NCBI GenBank assembly: GCA_963970005.1
Contig: CAXAMN010026761.1
Location: 443,505 to 507,504, forward strand
Source of the DNA: Durusdinium trenchii
Lineage: Eukaryota > Sar > Dinophyceae > Suessiales > Symbiodiniaceae
Length of the DNA: 64,000 nt
Direction of reading: 5' to 3'
Shown here: positions 58,570 to 64,000 of the stretch, piece after piece
Numbering within the stretch: position 1 is the first letter of the stretch
How the letters are laid out: every line of letters starts with the position of its first letter
The notes under the pieces: model-generated
Told to the model about the DNA's origin: nothing
Databases searched by the model: none
The model's input: only the letters and a program-made list of their open reading frames with translations
Made by a program: the position numbers and the translations under genes

Positions 58570-59225
58570 TAGGGTGGCCTGCCCTTAGCCTAGGTGAAGG
58601 CTTCCTATCACTAGCTCATCTGACCTAGGGAACCCCATAGACCTGTGCTACCCTAGGGCAGCCTGCCCTAGACCTGCCTTGCACCTAGGGCACCGTGCCC
58701 TAGGGCAGCCTGCCCTAGGGCAGCTTGCCCTAGACCTGCCTTGCACCTAGGGCACCCTGCCCTAGGGCGCCCTGCCCCTAGGGCGCCGTGCCCTAGGGCG
58801 CCCTGCCCCTAGGGGCGCCTTGCCACTAGGGCGCCCTGCCCCTAGGGCGCCCAGCCCTAGGGCGCCCTGCCCTAGGGCACCCTGCCCTAGGGCACCCTGC
58901 CCTAGGGCACCCTGACCTAGGGCGCCCTGCCCCTAGGGCACCCTGCCCTAGGGCGTCCTGCCCCTAGGGCGTCCTGCCCCTAGGGCGGCCTGCCCTAGGG
59001 CTGCCTGCCCTTTGCACTAGCTGACCCACCCTAGGGTACCCTGCCCTAGGGCACCCTGCCCCTAGGGCGCCCTGCCCTTGGACTAGCTAACTCTAAAGCA
59101 CCCTGCCCCTAGGGCACCCTGCCCCTAGGGCACCCTGCCCCTGGTGATCCCTGCCCTAGACCTGCTACCCTGGGCCTGCCCTCTACTAGCTGACCCTAGG
59201 GCATCGCAAACATCCTGCCCTAGAC
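58570..59225. repeat. GC-rich minisatellite of palindromic CCCTAGGG units
   Basis: The units are 14-17 bases, for instance GCCCTAGGGCACCCT, with variable runs of C and A/G swaps (GGGCACC or GGGCGCC). Each unit contains the 10-base palindrome GCCCTAGGGC or a variant. The flanks decay gradually. A single related block lies at 48,180-48,215 inside the same AT-rich half. Confidence 0.95.
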
Positions 59226-59334
59226 AATATTCACATGATGATCTAGGGTTTATTATAATTAGTGAGCTCTTATTTATTCAAATCATGAATGAATATATTT
59301 TGTTATATTCTTGTTGTTAGCGGATCGTGTTGTT

Positions 59335-59640
59335 ATATATATATATATATTATATCGCTCGTGTATTGTTCCATTAATGTTTTAGTTTCTTTCCATTGTA
59401 GGTAGATAGGTAGGTAGGTAGGTATTTAGATAGGTATTTAGGTAGGTGGGTAGGTAGGTAGATAGATAAGTATGTTTGTATGTTTGTGTGAATGTATGTA
59501 TGTACGTACGTACGTACGTATGTATGTATGTACGTATGTATGTATGTGTGTATGTACATGTATATATGGGTGATAGGTAGATAGGTGGTTAGGTGAATGG
59601 GTGAGTGGGTAGGTGGGTAAATTGGCAGGTTATATATGTG
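59335..59640. repeat. TA and GTAG/GTAC tetranucleotide microsatellite
   Basis: A TA run (about 59335-59355) is followed by GGTA, GTAT and GTAC tetranucleotides from about 59398. Open frames across it (Thr/Tyr/His/Ile runs) are repeat artefacts. Confidence 0.95.
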
Positions 59641-60060
59641 TGTTTCTATGATTGTGTATGTGTGTACATTGATTAGCTTTCACTGCTTTCACCGTTGTAC
59701 CGATATCTTATCTTTGTTTGTAATTGTTTGTTTTCATGCTATTGGTCAATGTGACAATGTGTATGCAAACAGTGATTATCATTTGCACCTCTATCACACA
59801 GTCATTTGTTTGTCTCACACAAAGCGCCCGTGCAGGCATGCTCCTACTTTTGCATTATCAGCAAAGGCATCACTGCTTTACATTGCTGATATTGTTCATA
59901 TTGTTCAGTAGTGTAAATTGTTCGTGCGTGTTCTTGCAATCTTGTTAGCCATGATGCCAATTCCGTCTATTCCGAAGCCACCATCCATTTTGGATGTAGC
60001 ACAAAACTTAAATGACAACGACTGATTTCATCTGACTACTTGTCAGCGGCGGCTCCTTGA

Positions 60061-60675
60061 TCATGATCGCAAACGTGCAGTGCCCTCTGGAGGAGTTTGT
60101 GGTGGAGTTCCCGGTGGGGTACCTGGAACAACCCCAAGACCTGGAGGTGTAGCAGCACCATGAAGTACAGCATAAGCATCAGGTTCACTGTGAGGTGGAT
60201 TCAACAAAGCTTGTGGTGTCATCGGTCCAGCCACAAGTCGTGGTGGTGTTTGTGGAATCAAGTCCCCCACATTGGAGTCCACAATGATGTCATCATCGAT
60301 GTCATCAACCGCCAATACCACACGCCCTTGTGCAAATGCATTTGTCGGTGTCACACCACCATAAAGCACATCCACGCTCTCGTGCCGCCATCTTCCATCC
60401 GGTGTGCGTGGAACACCATAACCAGTAGCAGGCAGTGGCAGTGGCCGTGGACTCGGCCTAATGTCTGTAGAAGACCCAGCTCCACTGTTGCTACTGTCGT
60501 CGCTGTCGTCGGTGATGGAAGTCATCAAATGACATGAATGTGAATCTGCTGAATCTGATGAGTCTGATGATGAGTGTGATGAGGAACTCCCTGGCCCTGA
60601 CTTCAGCTCAGGCTCCGGTTCGGGCTCTGGCTCAGGCACACAAGGACGTTTATCGACGATGCGCCTAGTGAACAT
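60061..60675 (-). CDS. Disordered Ser/Pro-rich protein or large exon
   Basis: ATG at 60673-60675 sits in a good context (GCCATGT) and the frame runs 204 codons to TGA 60061. It has a PEPEPEPEPE run, a serine/aspartate-rich stretch (SSSSHSSSDSSDSADS) and a proline-rich C-terminus with many TP pairs (TPPGTPPQTPPEG), which are typical targets of proline-directed kinases. No folded domain is seen. A GTACCC near the end could be a donor. Confidence 0.55.
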   Translation of the reverse strand: MFTRRIVDKRPCVPEPEPEPEPELKSGPGSSSSHSSSDSSDSADSHSCHLMTSITDDSDDSSNSGAGSSTDIRPSPRPLPLPATGYGVPRTPDGRWRHESVDVLYGGVTPTNAFAQGRVVLAVDDIDDDIIVDSNVGDLIPQTPPRLVAGPMTPQALLNPPHSEPDAYAVLHGAATPPGLGVVPGTPPGTPPQTPPEGTARLRS

Positions 60676-60933
60676 GGCGAGTAGGTAGATCAGCACAATC
60701 TATTCAATCAATCACAGTCCACACACAGTCAATCACGTGATGACTTCTATTATATTGAGCCAATCGCCAACGCCAATCCAGGCATTGCGTTATTTGCATC
60801 ACTTCCCTCACAGTTTAACAAGATCACAGATATTTCTACTTAACTTCTCAACTCAACTCACACCTCACACCAAAGAGGCTTGATCAGTACCAGTTGTGAA
60901 TCGTGAATGTGAGAACTCATCCGGATATTATGC

Positions 60934-61039
60934 GATCTTGTAGATCAACTAGTAACAGTACCATCCGCTGCAACCTGATCTGATCTGAGCGTTCCCACTG
61001 TCTGAATTCGATTTGTAGATCGAAGATGCCACAGGCAAC
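60934..61039 (-). CDS. Probable short exon, unknown
   Basis: Between GCTGGGCAG and a possible GC donor the frame reads VACGIFDLQIEFRQWERSDQ, then IRLQRMVLLLVDLQD. It is in phase with a GTGTAT donor of the exon near 61.8 kb. Confidence 0.4.
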
Positions 61040-61704
61040 CTGCCCAGCGTCACTGACACTCATACAGTAGATATAGCAATACAAACTTGAATAATGCAAT
61101 GCTATTAAAGGCAGTGCTCAGTCGCAAAGCTCTTGTTACATGTTTCACTAACTCCACCTGACACATAACACACAAATCATAATGACTATAAATAGTACAA
61201 ATATCACACACACATCTATGGACATATCCTTATCCTTGCAACACCTCAATAACTGCATGCCGAATGCCTGTGTTCCAATTGCTTTACAATTCTGATCAGT
61301 TGATTTGATAGACTTGATAATGTTTAAATGAGAAACAAATCATCATTAGCAGCCAGCAGCTGCCTTCTCCGACCACAAAGTCTCACAAAGCCTGAGCTTG
61401 GTTGAGGTTGAAGAGATATCATCACCCATAAACAAAATATACCCATAGTTGTTCATGTTCATTGTCGTTGTGTGACGACGTGTGATGAATCAATGCAACG
61501 TTTGGCTTCTACACGTCTCACTAGTCCAGTCTACTTTTTTGTTTGTCAATCAAACTTGTGTGTATTGGACCATGTTGAGACATAAAACCACATATGCAAC
61601 TAGTCAACAAGTTAACATACATAACCTCATATGACACATTTGACATTGTCTTATTCAAAAGGACACAACACTGACACTGTTCCACATACACAGCCAGAGC
61701 CACA

Positions 61705-61858
61705 CCAATCCAGAGTGCAATTGAGTAGCAGCTCCCTGTGAAGAGAAGCCATATGTTGGCAGCATAGCTCATATCCCCCAGAGCCATGCTACCATGAGCC
61801 ACTGTCACTGCACCTCTTCGTGAAGAAACATCATCATGTTCAGCTAATAAGTCCGGTA
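61705..61858 (-). CDS. Probable exon with a membrane segment
   Basis: After AACCAG the frame reads VPDLLAEHDDVSSRRGAVTV, then YAANIWLLFTGSCYSIALWI and GVALA, a hydrophobic helix, ending at donor GTGTAT. Together with 60934-61039 it may form a small separate gene. Confidence 0.4.
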
Positions 61859-62118
61859 CCACTGGTTAATGCAAGAACTGCAAGAACTAAGAACTACGAA
61901 CTAGCCTTGGGATGTTGATTGGAGAATGGTCTCAGTTAAAGTTGACTGACTTCAAAGCCTCAGTAAGGTCCGTAAGGTGAAAACAAATATGAGGGTGGTT
62001 TACCCGGTCTACCCTGTCTATATGTGTATCAAATATACATTTCATTCTTCAAACCAGCCAACCAAAAACAAACCAATGTGGAATGTGGAAGTCCGTTGAT
62101 GTTCTGTGTCTTGTCTAC

Positions 62119-62233
62119 TCAGTTGGCCCAGTTGGCCTTGATCTCATCATCAGGCATCAGGTTGCACAAGCACTGCTGCCAGAATGCATCTTTGCAATCC
62201 TTAGGTGGCATCCGGTGGTTCCAGCAGGCGGTA
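62119..62233 (-). CDS. PHD-like zinc-finger protein, last exon
   Basis: The acceptor has a T-rich tract (GCATTTTAAG). The frame reads ACWNHRMPPKDCKDAFWQQC, then LCNLMPDDEIKANWAN and TGA at 62119-62121. It is rich in Cys and His, which suggests more metal binding. It completes the gene whose first visible exon runs off the right edge. Confidence 0.65.
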
Positions 62234-62701
62234 CTTAAAATGCAACAACACCGACACACTCACCCCACAGTCTCAGTCTACTCAAAATGATTCTAATGGC
62301 GACTACTAACTCCTCGGAATTGGAATGAACACATAACCATAAATTATACATTCATATATCATATATAGTCGTTATAATAAGTTGACCATAGAAAAGGTTT
62401 GAGAATGACATGCCATTGTTGGATTGTCACTTGTGCAGTGTCCAGTGCCAGTGTCCATTAGCAAACAGTAGGAACTACTTCACCCAAACAAATATAGTTA
62501 CGTGCTGACGCTGATTGAAGGCCTGCACACATTACATGGTACAAGTAAGGGTACCTGCTGAGTCTGATGATGATATAAATGGTAGAGAAACAAAACAACA
62601 CTCAACTCAACACCTCAACCAAAACTCAAGTCTTAGGTCCTATATTCTAGAAATATCTAGAGATATTGTTTGCCTGCAAGGTACGATTCCACCCAACTGA
62701 C

Positions 62702-62849
62702 ACACAAGCCACACAGCGCTGGCGAAGATTGTGCTCGTGAGCATAGTTCGTCATGACCCATCGATGAAGGCACAAAGCCGGCACACCTGGAGTGTTTGTG
62801 CGCACGCGTACATATAAGCTTCTCCGTGGTGGTTTGTCATCTATCGTTA
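62702..62849 (-). CDS. PHD-like zinc-finger protein, exon
   Basis: It lies between TTGAATCCAG and donor GTCAGT. It reads PPRRSLYVRVRTNTPGVPAL, then CLHRWVMTNYAHEHNLRQRC. All phases agree with the exons on both sides. Cys/His spacing (CxxxxxHRW, RCVAC) continues into the last exon. Confidence 0.65.
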
Positions 62850-63248
62850 CTGGATTCAAGGTTTCATCTCTTTAGTCTCTTTAGGTCACAGGGTAGCCTT
62901 TAGGAACGCAAGTCTTATTGTCATAGTTGATCGCTGTTCTTATTTAGTCACCCAGTCATCCCTTATAGTCACTACTGTTTCTCATGTCCTTTCATCACGG
63001 CCTTGCCTTGCAACGTATGCAGCTATGCAATACAAACGAATTACACAATGTCGTTGTATTGATGTGGTGTGGTGACTCGATGACTATAGTTGCCCAATTG
63101 GATACTTGCTTTGACCTTGTCGTACTGTCGTACTGTCAACATGTAGCTCGATGGTCGATAGTATATAGATTCACATCTCAGGAAAACACAAAACAAGTTT
63201 TCAGAGCAATACAGTAGTAGCTGTGGTAATAGTAGTAGCAGTGGCTAC

Positions 63249-63337
63249 AGTCAAGAAGCCTCCGACCCAAGTAATAAAGCTCGCCGGACTGTCCCCCCGC
63301 CAGGATCGGGAAGCTCCTCGTCGGCAGCGTGGTCTTC
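63249..63337 (-). CDS. PHD-like zinc-finger protein, exon
   Basis: A pyrimidine-rich acceptor of CTA repeats (ACTACTACTGTGCCAG) leads into KTTLPTRSFPILAGGQSGEL then YYLGRRLLD; the donor is GTAGCC. The phase fits both neighbours. This exon is clearly more GC-rich than its surroundings. Confidence 0.6.
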
Positions 63338-63441
63338 CTGGCACAGTAGTAGTAGTAGTAGAAGTACAATCTATAATCTATAACTATAACTTATATTTGG
63401 ATAAGATTGGGATTGGACACAACGATTGTTGTGCGACTCAC

Positions 63442-64000
63442 AGGACAAGCAACGCATGCCACTGCGATGAGGTTGATGACTCAGGTCCTGGTTCAGGTCC
63501 AAGGAGTATATTCGGGATGATGTGTGTGCCAACATTGGCGTTGTCATGCCCAACATTCGTAAATCCACCATCAACCTGACCATCAACCTTGGAGCGCAAG
63601 ACCATTGCACACTCACGATGTGCTGTCAATGCACACAAAGCACATGAGGAAAGGATGCCGTTGTCAGAATGACAGATAGCACATGTCCCAGCAGCAGGCA
63701 AGTTGATATCATCTTCGAAACACATCGATGCTTCAGCATCCTTCCCTTGGCAAGCAATTGCTGTCTTGTACATATTCATTAGCAGGAGCGCATTATTGGG
63801 CAAAGGTGGTCGCTCAGCTTTCTTGACCCTGCGAACCGTCTCACCAACTGCAGGTAAGATCATGTGCACACCAGAGTTCTTGAAGTTGCGTGCCTTTTGG
63901 ATGAAGTTGATAGGGCAAACAATGCGGTTTTGTTCGTCCAGATGCACTGATCTGCCATTGCGAAGGTTGGTGGAGCTCCATTGCACCAACACAACCGAAG
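63442..64000 (-). CDS. PHD-like zinc-finger protein, 5' part cut by window edge
   Basis: The frame is open to the right edge. It contains CAICHSDNGILSSCALCALT then AHREC, i.e. C-x2-C-x9-C-x2-C-x4-H-x2-C, which matches the first six ligands of a PHD finger; these modules read histone tails. The last two ligands may come from the following exons. It ends at the consensus donor GTCCT then GTGAGT. The visible product before the finger includes a basic stretch (VRRVKKAERPPLP). Start and full architecture lie outside the window. The PHD assignment rests on spacing only. Confidence 0.7.

Noticed and set aside
58570..59225. Telomere-like repeat (TAGGG words)
   Set aside because: The words are part of palindromic CCCTAGGG units, not a directional TTTAGGG array.
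59374..59559. ORF of Thr/Tyr/His/Ile repeats
   Set aside because: Translation of a GTAT/GTAC microsatellite.

Overview
The window is nuclear DNA of a eukaryote, most likely a dinoflagellate of the Symbiodiniaceae or a relative. Four things point there. Genes are cut into many short exons with long introns. Several introns need GC (and perhaps GA) donors next to ordinary GT ones. Nearly all supported coding sequence lies on one strand (minus). The clearest gene is a PPR protein of the type very common in dinoflagellates. I found no bacterial operons, rRNA, tRNA or CRISPR. All exon borders below were read by hand from frame, splice-site motifs and phase; none rests on transcript data.

Region 1 (1-14.5 kb, minus) holds a METTL21-type protein-lysine methyltransferase in six exons whose phases fit exactly (209 residues plus stop), with a last intron of nearly 8 kb. 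Region 2 (15.7-18.6 kb, minus) has an isolated exon, a PPR-SMR gene interrupted by a 10-N assembly gap, and a three-exon membrane-protein candidate. Region 3 (19-44 kb) is mostly intron or intergenic DNA with good minus-strand candidate exons (23.3-33.0 kb with membrane segments; 35.6-39.5 kb) between many inverted-repeat (MITE-like) elements, a perfect 96-bp palindrome and simple repeats. I could not assign a function to these exons.

Region 4 (about 44.5-64 kb) looks different by eye: more AT-rich, poor in CpG and rich in CA/TG, with AT-ending codons. It carries, in transcription order from the right: the 3' part of a PHD-like zinc-finger gene (stop at 62,119), a few exons of unclear membership, a divergent C5-cytosine DNA methyltransferase in eight phase-consistent exons including a 21-nt microexon (56,876 to 53,139), and a run of exons for one or more unrecognised proteins ending at 45,350. 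A GC-rich palindromic minisatellite (58.6-59.2 kb) sits between the zinc-finger and methyltransferase regions.

The most notable object is the methyltransferase with its setting: a DNA-methylation writer near a PHD-like (possible reader) gene in an island of different base composition. The methyltransferase identification is firm; the functional link between the neighbours is inference.
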